From assembly GCA_052144935.1 (NCBI GenBank), contig JBKQPR010000285.1:1-36182 (forward strand): 36,182 bases of DNA. The letters run 5' to 3'. This DNA is from JOPF133 sp052144935 (GTDB lineage Bacteria > Acidobacteriota > Terriglobia > Bryobacterales > Bryobacteraceae). The translations under genes were made by a program, and so were the position numbers. The notes under the pieces were generated by a model. The model did no database searches. It was not told the DNA's origin and worked only from the letters and a program-made list of their open reading frames with translations. How positions within the stretch are numbered: position 1 is the first letter of the stretch; every line of letters begins with the position of its first letter. This document shows, piece by piece, positions 22,992-31,051 of this stretch.

Positions 22992-24766
22992 TTCTGTTTG
23001 CTCTCCTTGGCCGCGCCGGGGGTTGCCGGCGAATCCGTCCGTAAATTGTCAAGAACGTAATCAGCGCCCTGCCGGCGCACCGACGCGACGATGTTTTGTC
23101 CCGGCTTCAGATTCTTCAGTTGTTCCCGATCCGGCACCAGGAACTCCATCGCATACGGAGCCTTCATGGCTCGGATCAGCCCGGGAACTTCGTCGTGGTA
23201 AAGGGTAACCGCGCCGGCGTCGGCATATACGTGGACCACTTGACCGTGCACCGTGTAACGCGGCGGCTGCGGCGAGGGCCGCGCTGCCGGCGTGGAGAAG
23301 GGGTCCGAAAGGCTGGGATCCGTCAGCAGCGTGCGATCCGTCAGCGCCCTCAGGAAGGCCAGCACATCCTCCTTCTCCTGCGCGCTCAGCTCGAATCCCT
23401 TGACGAACTCGCTCTTATTCAAGTTCTCCGAGCCAACTCCGGCATTGGGGCCGATCTTGATCGTCCGGCCGCCAGCGCGGTAGTGATCAACCGCCCCCTC
23501 CAGCGTCCTGATGCTGCCATCGTGCATGTAGGGCGCGGTCACCGCGATGTTGCGCAGGGTGGGAGCCTTGAACTTCCCAACGTCCTCCTCCTGGTGGGTG
23601 AATTCGTAAAGCCCCAGGTTCGGCGGAGGGTAGGAAAATTTCCCCTTCAGGTTGTAGAGGCCGGTATTGTGAAACTCCACTTCGGCAAAGCCCTTGTCCA
23701 AGTAGTCGACCGTGCCAGTGAGGTTGAAACCGCCGTGGCAATGGAAGCACTCCAGGCGCTCGCTGAAGAACAGCGTCTCGCCGCGCTTGGCCGATTCGGA
23801 GATGGCGTTGGGGTCGTCGCCATTCCGGTAGCGGTCGTACGGGGAATCGCCCGACAAGATGGTTCGTTCGAAGCTGGCGATGGCTTGCGTAACCGCGCGC
23901 ACCGTAAACGGATCGGCTTCCGAAGGGAAGGCCGCGGCGAACAGCTTACGGTACCGCGCGCCGGACTTGAGCCGCTCAAGCAGCAGATCCTCCTTGCCCG
24001 TCATGCCAAGCTCGATCGGATTTTCGCCGAACATGGGTACCAGCGCCTGCGCCTCCAGCGTGCGCAACAGCGGGTTGGCCCACGTGAGCGCGGGGCTGTA
24101 CGCCACGTTGACCAGGCTCATCGGTCCGCGCGGATGAAGCTCGCCCGTCGAGCCGCGCCCGCGCGCCCGCCCGTCGGTAAAGGCCCGCTCCTGGCGATGG
24201 CAGGTGGCGCACGCCTGCGTCTGGTTGAGAGACAGCCGCTTGTCGTAGAAGAGGTACCGCCCCAGATCCACCTTTTCTTTGGTCATGGGATTATCGGGCG
24301 GCACGTTGGGCAGCGGAAAGCCCGGCGGAAGGTTCCACTCGTAGGGGCCGAGCTTGGCCCGCTCCACGGCCTTCTGATGCGCCCGGAGTTGCCGGACATA
24401 CTGCACCAACTCCCAGCGTTGCGTCTCATCCAGTTGTCCGGCGAAGGGCGGCATGTACTGCCCCGTGCCGTTGCCGATGACCCAGAAGATTTCGCCGTCG
24501 CGCATGGATTCCATCAGGTAGCCCGCAAAGTCGGTCGGGCGTACCGGCAGTTTGCCGGCGGCAGGAGTGCGCGCTTTGCCATCCGCGCCATGGCATCCGG
24601 CACACAACCGATCATAGACGGGCTGTGCGGCGGCAGCGTGTTCCGCGGTCGCCGGCAGTGGCGATTTCAGCAGCCGCGCCTCGGGTGGCGCGGTCGAATG
24701 TCCGTGCGCGTCATGAGCGTGACTCACCGCGCGCGCGAGACACAACACGATCACGAGAGCTCGCAT
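22988..24766 (-). CDS. Fusion: cytochrome c + MbnH-type di-heme peroxidase + CusF-like copper domain
   Basis: 592 residues from ATG 24766; upstream in-frame codons lack signal-peptide character. The order is: signal, a His-rich strand SHAHDAHGHSTAPP (15-28), a class I cytochrome c (CAGCH 55-59, distal Met in TGQYMPP at 105), the MbnH core (CATCH 186-190, CFHCH 340-344, NAGVGSENLN), and from about 503 a CusF-like beta-barrel (YTVHGQVVHVYADAGAVTLY, HDEVPGLIRAMKAPYAMEFL, LKNLKPGQNIV). CusF-type domains bind Cu(I) with His and Met; H524, M534 and M540 are candidates. Ordinary MbnH proteins are near 400 residues with two haems. Lies seven bases after mbnP and overlaps sel1 by four. I infer that copper binding and electron delivery are built into the enzyme. 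Confidence 0.9.
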   Translation of the reverse strand: MRALVIVLCLARAVSHAHDAHGHSTAPPEARLLKSPLPATAEHAAAAQPVYDRLCAGCHGADGKARTPAAGKLPVRPTDFAGYLMESMRDGEIFWVIGNGTGQYMPPFAGQLDETQRWELVQYVRQLRAHQKAVERAKLGPYEWNLPPGFPLPNVPPDNPMTKEKVDLGRYLFYDKRLSLNQTQACATCHRQERAFTDGRARGRGSTGELHPRGPMSLVNVAYSPALTWANPLLRTLEAQALVPMFGENPIELGMTGKEDLLLERLKSGARYRKLFAAAFPSEADPFTVRAVTQAIASFERTILSGDSPYDRYRNGDDPNAISESAKRGETLFFSERLECFHCHGGFNLTGTVDYLDKGFAEVEFHNTGLYNLKGKFSYPPPNLGLYEFTHQEEDVGKFKAPTLRNIAVTAPYMHDGSIRTLEGAVDHYRAGGRTIKIGPNAGVGSENLNKSEFVKGFELSAQEKEDVLAFLRALTDRTLLTDPSLSDPFSTPAARPSPQPPRYTVHGQVVHVYADAGAVTLYHDEVPGLIRAMKAPYAMEFLVPDREQLKNLKPGQNIVASVRRQGADYVLDNLRTDSPATPGAAKESKQK

Positions 24767-24773
24767 ACCAGTC

Positions 24774-25652
24774 TCAATTCCCCGCTCCCGAGGAGGATTT
24801 GGCCTCCGCCGCACCGCCCCTGCGGAAAAACGACTGCTTACCGGCAGGCTTTCCGGCGAACGGCAATCCCAGGTTGGAGAAGATTCCCGCGCAATCGCCA
24901 TCGTCCGGACTGGACATGCATCCGGCGGCGGTCTTCTCCTGATTGGTGTCGATATTAGTGTCCTTGAGCAGCGCCGCCAGGTCGGCGATCACGACATCGG
25001 TGGTTGGATCGAACCCGGCCAGCTCGATCTCCGGCCGGTTCGGCGCGCTACACTGCGCCGGAGGCGCGGTCTTGACCTGGTTCGGCGTGCATCCGGTGCT
25101 GCCCAAGTGGATGACGTAGCCGCGCGGCATCCCGGTGCTGGAGAAATCCAGGCGCGCGAACTTGCGTCCTGCGTTCCAGACCCACGAAAGGGCGGTGAGG
25201 TTCAGCGGAGACGGCTGCGCCGTCAAATCCGTGTGATTCTTGTTGAAAGGAACGCCGAGCGTGAAGCGCAGGCCCGTATAGTGGCCCTCGGGAACCGTGC
25301 CGGTGATCCGGTCGTTGACGTCAGGCGTGCCATTCACGCAGCCGCCGGTCGCGTCCTCGAAATCCAGCAGCGCCAGGTCGTCCAACTGCCACTTGCCATC
25401 CTGATCGAGTTGCACCGGGACGGCTTTGCCGGCGTCGTCGATCAGCGTGACATTGTGAATATAGAACCGGAAATCGCGCGGAGAGAGCTTCGATGCGGTC
25501 GTGCCGATCCCCGAATATGTCCGGCCGCAAGCGAACTTCTCGCCGCCCACCATAGCCTGAAAACGGACAGCCACCTTTTGGTCGGCCGCCCATGCGCCGC
25601 TTCCGGTAATCACCAGAGCCGCGAGCAAAAACGAAAATGCCTTTGGGTTCAT
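24774..25652 (-). CDS. mbnP: MbnP-family copper protein (metallo-mystery pair four-Cys protein)
   Basis: 292 residues, starting at ATG 25652 preceded by AAAGGAGA. A Sec signal (MNPKAFSFLLAALVITGSGAWA) precedes the family-specific motifs: VRFQAMVGGEKFACG, FRFYIHNVTLID, GGCVNG, HYTGLRFTLGVPFNKNH, LSWVWNAGRKFARLDF, IHLGSTGC, CSAPNRPEIELAGFD and, at the end, GCMSSPDDGDCAG. Cysteines lie at 42, 105, 188, 201, 245 and 254; W157 and W159 flank a Val. In characterised MbnP a Trp is changed to kynurenine by MbnH and the product binds copper. The immediate downstream gene is an MbnH, so the pair is complete. Which Trp would be modified here I cannot say. Confidence 0.92.
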   Translation of the reverse strand: MNPKAFSFLLAALVITGSGAWAADQKVAVRFQAMVGGEKFACGRTYSGIGTTASKLSPRDFRFYIHNVTLIDDAGKAVPVQLDQDGKWQLDDLALLDFEDATGGCVNGTPDVNDRITGTVPEGHYTGLRFTLGVPFNKNHTDLTAQPSPLNLTALSWVWNAGRKFARLDFSSTGMPRGYVIHLGSTGCTPNQVKTAPPAQCSAPNRPEIELAGFDPTTDVVIADLAALLKDTNIDTNQEKTAAGCMSSPDDGDCAGIFSNLGLPFAGKPAGKQSFFRRGGAAEAKSSSGAGN

Positions 25653-25734
25653 ATAAATCTCCTTTGACGAATCAAATGCAAAACCGCACACCGGCATACC
25701 GCCGGGCGCCGGGATTAACGAAACCGCACCAGGG

Positions 25735-26148
25735 TCAAAGGGAGGGAGGAGGTCTTGCGAAGAGGGCAAACCCGGCATCGGCCGGGTAGGGCCGCGGGCC
25801 GGAGCAAGGTTGGAAGGCTGCTGTACATGTAGCGGGACCGATGTTCACCAATCCCAGAACCATGGCTGCCAGAAGCGGCGCGGGCCGGCCGGGTTGCTGG
25901 CCGCAGCCTTTCAGACAACCAGGCGCGGCGGTCCAACTGGGACCGCTCTCACTCGCCGAAACTTTGGATCGGCGGCAGCAATGTTGCCCTTTCTTACAGC
26001 AGCTCAGCCCGCAATCGGAGCTGGCGGTTTGGAGAGGAATGCCCCACAGGAACGGCGCCAGCAGCGCAAACGGGAGTACCCCGGCCGCAATCGCGCGACA
26101 CGTACGCGCGGCGTTCTTCGAAATCGAAATGGCCGGGGGCAGTCTCAC
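25735..26148 (-). CDS. Small Cys-rich membrane-anchored protein, paralog 3
   Basis: 137 residues from GTG 26148, eleven bases after the Asp-box gene stop; AAGG precedes. An N-terminal hydrophobic segment (IAAGVLPFALLAPFLWGIPL) is followed by CGLSCCKKGQHCC (46-58), CLKGC (78-82), two more cysteines (108, 115) and the end FALFARPPPSL. The seven-cysteine spacing, C-x3-CC-x5-CC-x19-C-x3-C, is identical to paralog 2 at 30109-30546. Position directly before mbnP and the cysteine density suggest metal binding in the periplasm. The family is unknown to me. Conservation between paralogs rather than homology to a known protein is the main support that the frame is coding. Confidence 0.8.
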   Translation of the reverse strand: MRLPPAISISKNAARTCRAIAAGVLPFALLAPFLWGIPLQTASSDCGLSCCKKGQHCCRRSKVSASESGPSWTAAPGCLKGCGQQPGRPAPLLAAMVLGLVNIGPATCTAAFQPCSGPRPYPADAGFALFARPPPSL

Positions 26149-26159
26149 AGGATTTGGCC

Positions 26160-27224
26160 TTACGGAAGGCGGCGCATCTCGATGGCCCCGTTTTGCTCCC
26201 AAGCGGCCAGCACGCCGCCGTCGGGCAGAGCGCAGAGGGATGGAAACGTCCCCGCTTCGGAGAGCACTTCTACCTTGCCATCCTTCCAGGATTCCACCTT
26301 CGGACCGTTTTCCCAAACTGCATACGCGCGGCCTCCGCTGAGCGCCAGCGCGACATCCTTGCCCACGCCCAGACGCTGTTCCGGCTGACCAGGTTCGTCC
26401 AGGAAGACATCTCCGTCGCGCCGCCAAGCGGTGACGATGCGCCCGCCCGACACCGCCAGGCCGCCTCCATCCATGGGGCAGGCGTTGAGCTTCCACGTGC
26501 CGTTGCCGAGTTTCCGAGGCGCCGAAAACGTCACTCCATCCGCCGAGGACGCCAGGTACATGTCCCGCGATCCCTCCAGCGCATTGCGCCACATGACCAG
26601 AACGCGGCCCGCCGCGTCGATCGCCGCCGAGGGATGGCAGCATTCGCAGATGCTTCCGCCGGGCGATTGATAGACCGCGAAGTTCTTCGACCAGGTGGCG
26701 CCGCCGTCGGTGGACCGCGCCGCGTAGAGCTTCGTGCCCTTGGCGCCGCGGTGGTCGAGCCACGTCGCGAAGAGCGTGTCCTTCCCATCCGATGCCAGCG
26801 CGTGCAGGCCCTCGGTCGCCGAGGCGGGAACGTCGTTGATGGCCTTGCCGGCCGACCAAGTCTTACCGTCATCCTTCGAGCGCCAAACGAACAGGTCGCC
26901 ATCCGAAGGCAGTCCGTGCGCGTGACCGCCTTCCTCCGCCTTATTGCCCGTGACCGCCGTGATGACGATAGCGCTTCCGGCGAACGCGATCCTCGGGCCG
27001 CGATGACGCGTCAACGGCAGAATGCCCGCCTCGGCGACTTTCAAAGGCGCCGAAAACGTCTTGCCGCCGTCATGCGACGCGCTGAAGTAAATCGTCCTGC
27101 CGGCGCCGAATGCAAGCGCCACGGTGGTCGCGTTGGCGGCCATTTGCGGCTCCCGGTCCGGCGCTTCCGGACCCATGGGGCCCAGGTGCACGGCCAACAT
27201 CGCGAATACAAGCAATGGGTTCAT
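26160..27224 (-). CDS. Secreted sialidase-fold (Asp-box) protein with CxCCH motif
   Basis: 354 residues from ATG 27224 behind AGGAGG, which overlaps the stop of the receptor gene. A short signal is followed by a beta-propeller with Asp-box repeats SHDGGKTF (50-57), SKDDGKTW (116-123), STDGGATW (171-178) and SSADGVTF. The catalytic arginine-tyrosine set of true sialidases is not evident, so enzyme activity is doubtful. CECCHP (193-198) and NACPMDGG (248-255) add clustered Cys/His, unusual in a propeller and consistent with a metal site. Located between the receptor and Cys-rich paralog 3, it is probably the soluble or surface partner of the receptor. Confidence 0.85.
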   Translation of the reverse strand: MNPLLVFAMLAVHLGPMGPEAPDREPQMAANATTVALAFGAGRTIYFSASHDGGKTFSAPLKVAEAGILPLTRHRGPRIAFAGSAIVITAVTGNKAEEGGHAHGLPSDGDLFVWRSKDDGKTWSAGKAINDVPASATEGLHALASDGKDTLFATWLDHRGAKGTKLYAARSTDGGATWSKNFAVYQSPGGSICECCHPSAAIDAAGRVLVMWRNALEGSRDMYLASSADGVTFSAPRKLGNGTWKLNACPMDGGGLAVSGGRIVTAWRRDGDVFLDEPGQPEQRLGVGKDVALALSGGRAYAVWENGPKVESWKDGKVEVLSEAGTFPSLCALPDGGVLAAWEQNGAIEMRRLP

Positions 27225-27234
27225 CGTTTCCTCC

Positions 27235-30057
27235 TTAGAATCGCAACCGGAGAGCCAGTTGCAGCGACCGCGAATCGTTGACCGCGGTGATCTGTCCGAA
27301 AGTCGATGACGGATTCGTTGGGTATGCCCCCGTGCCGAACACGCCGTTCAGAGTCACGCCGTTGACGTGATTGGTAAGATTGAATCCTTCCACCAGCGCC
27401 TCCATCCGGAGCCGCTCCGAAATCAGAAAACTGCGGCTCAGGCGGGCGTTCAGATTGAAGGTGTCGAACCCCGACCCGGCGTTGCGGTTGATGAAAACGC
27501 CGTTGATCGTGGGCCTAGCGCCGGTGCCCTGAATGGTATTGGCCCCCGTCGTGATGTTGAACGGCAGCGCCGAGTAATACTGCACCATGGGGGTCAGTTG
27601 AAAGCCGTGGCTGAGACGCTCCCAGGTGGTGCTTCCCTTGGTCATCGGGGAATGAATCGTGCCCTCGAAAACCAGGCGGTCCCGCTCATCGTCGTCCGCG
27701 CGGCTGTAATCTTGCCAGATGTTGAAATTGTTGATCGGGGCGCTGAAGAAAAACTCGCTCACATTATCCAGAGCCTTCGAATAGGTGTAGGAAACGCGGA
27801 AGCTGCTCCATTGCGAGGGCCGTTGCACAAAAGAGATGTGCAGACCGTCGTAGTGAGAGTCGGCCAGCGAGGAATACTGGCTGTCGTTGCCGTAATTCGT
27901 GTTCGGCCGGCATCCGTTGTTGGTTCCCGCGGCGGTGCAAGTGGGCACGTTCTGGTTGACGGAAATGATGAGATGCAGTCCCCGCACGTGCTGATAGCCC
28001 ACGCTCAGCGTGCTGTGCGCCCCAAGCTGCTGCTCGATCTCGAAGCTGCCCTGCTCCGAATAAGCGTGCTTCATGTGCGGGTCCATGGTGCTGAAGTTGA
28101 ACAGGACTCCCGCCGGCAGCGTCAGGCTGCTCAGGATGTTAGGAAACACGGGCGCGCCCGTCTGCCCGGGCGACAGGCTGATGCTGATCTGGCTCAGATC
28201 GCTGACGATGGTGGTGTTATCCGCCGAAAGCAGGGCGTTGGCCAGCGGACGCAGCGGGATGCGGTCATAGAAGAGTCCGTAGCTGCCGCGAATCACGGTC
28301 TTCCGGGAAGCGAACGGCGTCCAGGCGAACCCGCCGCGCGGCGAAACGTTGTTGGTCTGGGTCGCGATGCTGCGCAGAAACTCCAGATCGTAACGGAGGC
28401 CCAGGTTGAAGGTCAGCCGCGGGCTGGCCTTCCATTCGTCCTGCGCGTAGAAACCGATATTGGGATTGGTCTGCGCCACCACGCTGTTGGCAAACGTCTG
28501 CGTGAAACCCGAGCTGTTATAGGTTCCCGTCAAAAAGTTCGCCAGCGAGGAAAAGGCATAGCTGCCGCGATACGTTCGCGGGAAGGTGATGGTGTCGTCG
28601 TTGTAGAGGAAGTCCGTGCCCACGCGGATCGCGTGCGCCCCCACCTGGTAAGAAAGGTTGTCCGCCGCTTCTCCCAACCTGTTCAGCCGCGCGGTGGGCG
28701 ATCCGGAAAGCGTGCCGAAAGAGGCCACTCCGGAGATGCTGACGGCCGGGCCGATCTGGTCCGAAGGCGGCGCCTTGAGACTGCTGTCCGTGAACTGTCC
28801 CCTGGTTTCGTTCACCAGGTGCGCGGAAAGCGTGGCAATGTTGCTTACAGCCACGGTCTGGTCGGTGTCATTCAGGTTGGCGGAAGCGCTGGGCGCGCTC
28901 AGTCCGCCCGCGCCCCGCGAGTTGATCGCGTTCACGTGGTAGAGACTGTAGCGCGCGCTGAATTGGTCCCTATCACTGAATTGATGATCCAGCTTGGTAA
29001 ACACGTTGCTATTGTGCACCGGGTTCGAATAAATGCCGGTGGAAATCTGCGGACCTGGATAACCCACAGCGATCAGCCTCGCGTTGATCGCCGCCACATT
29101 GGCCGGCGAAATGGTGGTGAGGCCGGATCCATTCAATTCCCGCTCTTCGAAGTTCGCGAAGTAAAAGGTGCGGTCGTGAACGATCGGCCCGCCGAAGCTG
29201 GCTCCATATTGCGCCTCGGTCAGCGGGAGCGCGATCTGCGCCAGCGCGTTGGCGGCATTCAGTCGCTGATTGCGGAAGTAGCCGTACAGATCTCCGTGCA
29301 CCGTGTTGGTCCCGCTCTTGGTGACGACGTTGATGTATCCGCCCAATGCGCGCCCGAACTCGGCCTGCCCCCCGGAGGTGACCACCTGGAATTCGTTCAC
29401 CACATCCAGACCATAAAATGTTCCCGTCAGGCCGGCCGCATCGTCGTTGTTGGATAGACCGTCGATGATGAAGCTGTTGGAGAAATTCCGCTGGCTTCCG
29501 ATCGAAATGCCTTGCCCTGGCACCGCCGAGGTCTCGGCGAAAAGCTGATTGGCCGCCGTGTTGGTGGGAGAAACGCCGGGGATCAGCAGCGCCAGGTCGA
29601 GGAAGTTGCGTCCGTTGAGCGGCAGGCTCCTCACCTCGGCCTGCGAGACCGTCCCGGCAATTTGCGTGCGCGCCGTTTCCAGCAGGTCGGCCTGGCTGCT
29701 GACCGTGACCTGGCTTTGGGACGTCGCAACGCTGAGTACGATCGGCAGTTCGAAGGCCGACCCCAGGCCGACGTTCACTGAGCGCGTGGCTTCCGCAAAA
29801 CCCGGGTGCTGGACCCGGATTTCATATTCCCCCACGCTCAGGTAAGGGAAACGAAACCGGCCATCCTTGTCTGTCAGCAGCGTGCTGCCGAGGTTGGTCT
29901 CGACCTGGCGCGAAGTGACTTTAGCGCCTTGAATCAGCGCGCCGCTGGCGTCCTCCACACGCCCGCTAATGCTCCCATATTGAATCGATTCCTGCGCGGC
30001 GGTAGTGAGTGCGCCCAGCGACAGGAACGTAAACGTCATTAGAAACTTCAAACTCAC
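27235..30057 (-). CDS. Oar-like TonB-dependent outer-membrane receptor
   Basis: 940 residues from GTG 30057 behind AAGGAGGAG. A signal (LKFLMTFTFLSLGALTTAA) is followed by a carboxypeptidase-regulatory-like domain (SISGRVEDASGALIQGAKVT...GRFRFPYLSVGEYEIRV), a plug with EVRSLPLNGRNFLDLALLIP and FIIDGLSNNDDAAG, and a long beta-barrel with GGYINVVTKSGTNTVHGDLY and the final SLQLALRLRF, a typical aromatic end. Oar-type receptors in Acidobacteriota usually take up oligosaccharides or other large substrates using TonB. Here the downstream mbnP-mbnH genes and flanking Cys-rich paralogs suggest a metal or metal complex as cargo, which is inference. No TonB/ExbBD gene is in the window. Confidence 0.93.
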   Translation of the reverse strand: MSLKFLMTFTFLSLGALTTAAQESIQYGSISGRVEDASGALIQGAKVTSRQVETNLGSTLLTDKDGRFRFPYLSVGEYEIRVQHPGFAEATRSVNVGLGSAFELPIVLSVATSQSQVTVSSQADLLETARTQIAGTVSQAEVRSLPLNGRNFLDLALLIPGVSPTNTAANQLFAETSAVPGQGISIGSQRNFSNSFIIDGLSNNDDAAGLTGTFYGLDVVNEFQVVTSGGQAEFGRALGGYINVVTKSGTNTVHGDLYGYFRNQRLNAANALAQIALPLTEAQYGASFGGPIVHDRTFYFANFEERELNGSGLTTISPANVAAINARLIAVGYPGPQISTGIYSNPVHNSNVFTKLDHQFSDRDQFSARYSLYHVNAINSRGAGGLSAPSASANLNDTDQTVAVSNIATLSAHLVNETRGQFTDSSLKAPPSDQIGPAVSISGVASFGTLSGSPTARLNRLGEAADNLSYQVGAHAIRVGTDFLYNDDTITFPRTYRGSYAFSSLANFLTGTYNSSGFTQTFANSVVAQTNPNIGFYAQDEWKASPRLTFNLGLRYDLEFLRSIATQTNNVSPRGGFAWTPFASRKTVIRGSYGLFYDRIPLRPLANALLSADNTTIVSDLSQISISLSPGQTGAPVFPNILSSLTLPAGVLFNFSTMDPHMKHAYSEQGSFEIEQQLGAHSTLSVGYQHVRGLHLIISVNQNVPTCTAAGTNNGCRPNTNYGNDSQYSSLADSHYDGLHISFVQRPSQWSSFRVSYTYSKALDNVSEFFFSAPINNFNIWQDYSRADDDERDRLVFEGTIHSPMTKGSTTWERLSHGFQLTPMVQYYSALPFNITTGANTIQGTGARPTINGVFINRNAGSGFDTFNLNARLSRSFLISERLRMEALVEGFNLTNHVNGVTLNGVFGTGAYPTNPSSTFGQITAVNDSRSLQLALRLRF

Positions 30058-30108
30058 GATTCTTCTCCTCCTTTTCTTCTGGACAGCCGGATTGCAACCT
30101 TGGTTGGA

Positions 30109-30546
30109 CTACTGGACGAAGAAAGGAGGAGGTCTTTCGAAAAGCGCGAATTCAACGCCCGGCCGGCTCCATGCCGAACGCCGGTGGCTGGGGAGCGCGG
30201 ATTCGGGTAAGGCCGGACCGGCGAGGAATCCGTCCGCGGCCGGGCTAAAGCCTGGCGAACCGGCCAGCCCGGGAAACTGTCCACAGTCTTTCGCGCATTC
30301 CGTTCCGGAGGTCCACCCAGGGCCTTGAGGATCGTGTCTGTGGCTGGATCGATGGCAACAGGCTCTGCCCCCTTTGCAGCAACTGATCGCGCAAGGCGGG
30401 TCGTTGGTCTGCAGCAGGAGGACAAACCCTTGGGAGAATGGCGCGAGTAGAGCGAGCGCGAGAACCCCCGCCGCCACCGGACGGACTCCACGTTCGAGGA
30501 GGTGGAATAGCAGGGACTTCGCCGGATTGTTGCGATTAGGGATCAA
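30109..30546 (-). CDS. Small Cys-rich membrane-anchored protein, paralog 2
   Basis: 145 residues. The start is taken as TTG 30546; no ATG lies nearby and the ribosome site is weak, so this end is uncertain. After a basic stretch comes a transmembrane segment (VRPVAAGVLALALLAPFSQG), then CAISCCKGGRACC (52-64), a His-rich tail (HRSSHRHDP), CAKDC (84-88) and the end FALFERPPPFFVQ. Cysteine spacing is identical to paralog 3 at 25735, with shared AAGVLxxALLAPF, GxxWTxxxxC and CGQxPG. It ends 51 bases before the receptor start. Likely periplasmic metal-binding by composition; no known family is recognised. Confidence 0.78.
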   Translation of the reverse strand: MIPNRNNPAKSLLFHLLERGVRPVAAGVLALALLAPFSQGFVLLLQTNDPPCAISCCKGGRACCHRSSHRHDPQGPGWTSGTECAKDCGQFPGLAGSPGFSPAADGFLAGPALPESALPSHRRSAWSRPGVEFALFERPPPFFVQ

Positions 30547-30605
30547 AGTTCTTCAATTCCCGACGCTGGAGGGCCATGGGCCTCCCGCATCCGTACGCGG
30601 AGCAG

Positions 30606-30998
30606 TTACGCGAGCGGAGAAGAAGGTGGGGGCCGTTGCTGGAGAGCGTGGTCGGAGAGCCGCCCCGCCGCGGCGGACTTGCTGCTGCGCACCGTGCTGA
30701 GAAGCCCGGGTGGCGGCGCCACGCACCGCGAGGAAGGCGGCACAAATCCACTTGCGCTGATGCCGCCGAATGTCAGCCCGCAATCGCCGCCGCAGGATTG
30801 GCTCGAAAACGCCGGGCCGGCCGGCGGCTTCGCATGTGCCTTGCAACAGCACTTCGCGCGGCTTCGGCAACAGGACTGGATGGACGGGCTAAAGGCGCCC
30901 GCCGCCAGCGGCGCCAGGGAAGCTGCCGACACCAGCACAGCCAGACACGTAGCCATAATGCCGCGCGCCAAGCAGAGGGTATCTTTTCTTCCCAGCAT
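30606..30998 (-). CDS. Small Cys-rich membrane-anchored protein, paralog 1 (diverged)
   Basis: 130 residues from ATG 30998; ATG 30956 would also keep the signal (MATCLAVLVSAASLAPLAAG). The core CCRSRAKCCC (43-52) retains CC-x5-CC, followed after 17 residues by CGGDC (69-73). The C-terminus has ALQQRPPPSS, matching the FALFxRPPP ending of paralogs 2 and 3. The first cysteine of the C-x3-CC unit is replaced. It is the first gene after the -10 box at 31012 and heads the long unit. It is 59 bases from paralog 2. Function unknown; metal binding is inferred from cysteine arrangement. Confidence 0.72.
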   Translation of the reverse strand: MLGRKDTLCLARGIMATCLAVLVSAASLAPLAAGAFSPSIQSCCRSRAKCCCKAHAKPPAGPAFSSQSCGGDCGLTFGGISASGFVPPSSRCVAPPPGLLSTVRSSKSAAAGRLSDHALQQRPPPSSPLA

Positions 30999-31011
30999 CT
31001 CTTGGAGAAGA

Positions 31012-31017
31012 AGTATA
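31012..31017 (-). promoter_or_regulatory. Candidate promoter -10 box for the Cys-rich/MbnPH unit
   Basis: On the minus strand GTGGTATACT gives an extended -10 (TATACT at 31017-31012) 13 bases before ATG 30998. No clear TTGACA lies upstream. The divergent enoyl-CoA hydratase start is only 34 bases away, so both promoters share this spacer. No clear operator palindrome is seen. Confidence 0.45.
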
Positions 31018-31051
31018 CCACGCGCAACCCTCTCACGCCCGACCAGGGGCT

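Noticed and set aside
23096..24958. 620-codon plus-strand frame opposite the fused peroxidase
   Set aside because: Antisense to a protein with three haem motifs and a CusF-like domain; shadow.
27367..29457. 696-codon plus-strand frame opposite the TonB-dependent receptor
   Set aside because: Antisense shadow; the receptor strand has plug and barrel motifs.
30109..30998. Cys-rich proteins as methanobactin-like RiPP precursors
   Set aside because: They are 130-145 residues with membrane segments and a conserved C-terminal motif, and no MbnB/MbnC-type modifying enzymes are encoded in the window.
21179..30998. Classical copper-resistance operon (CopA/CusCBA)
   Set aside because: No P-type ATPase, RND pump, multicopper oxidase or two-component regulator was found; only MbnPH and a CusF-like domain point to copper.
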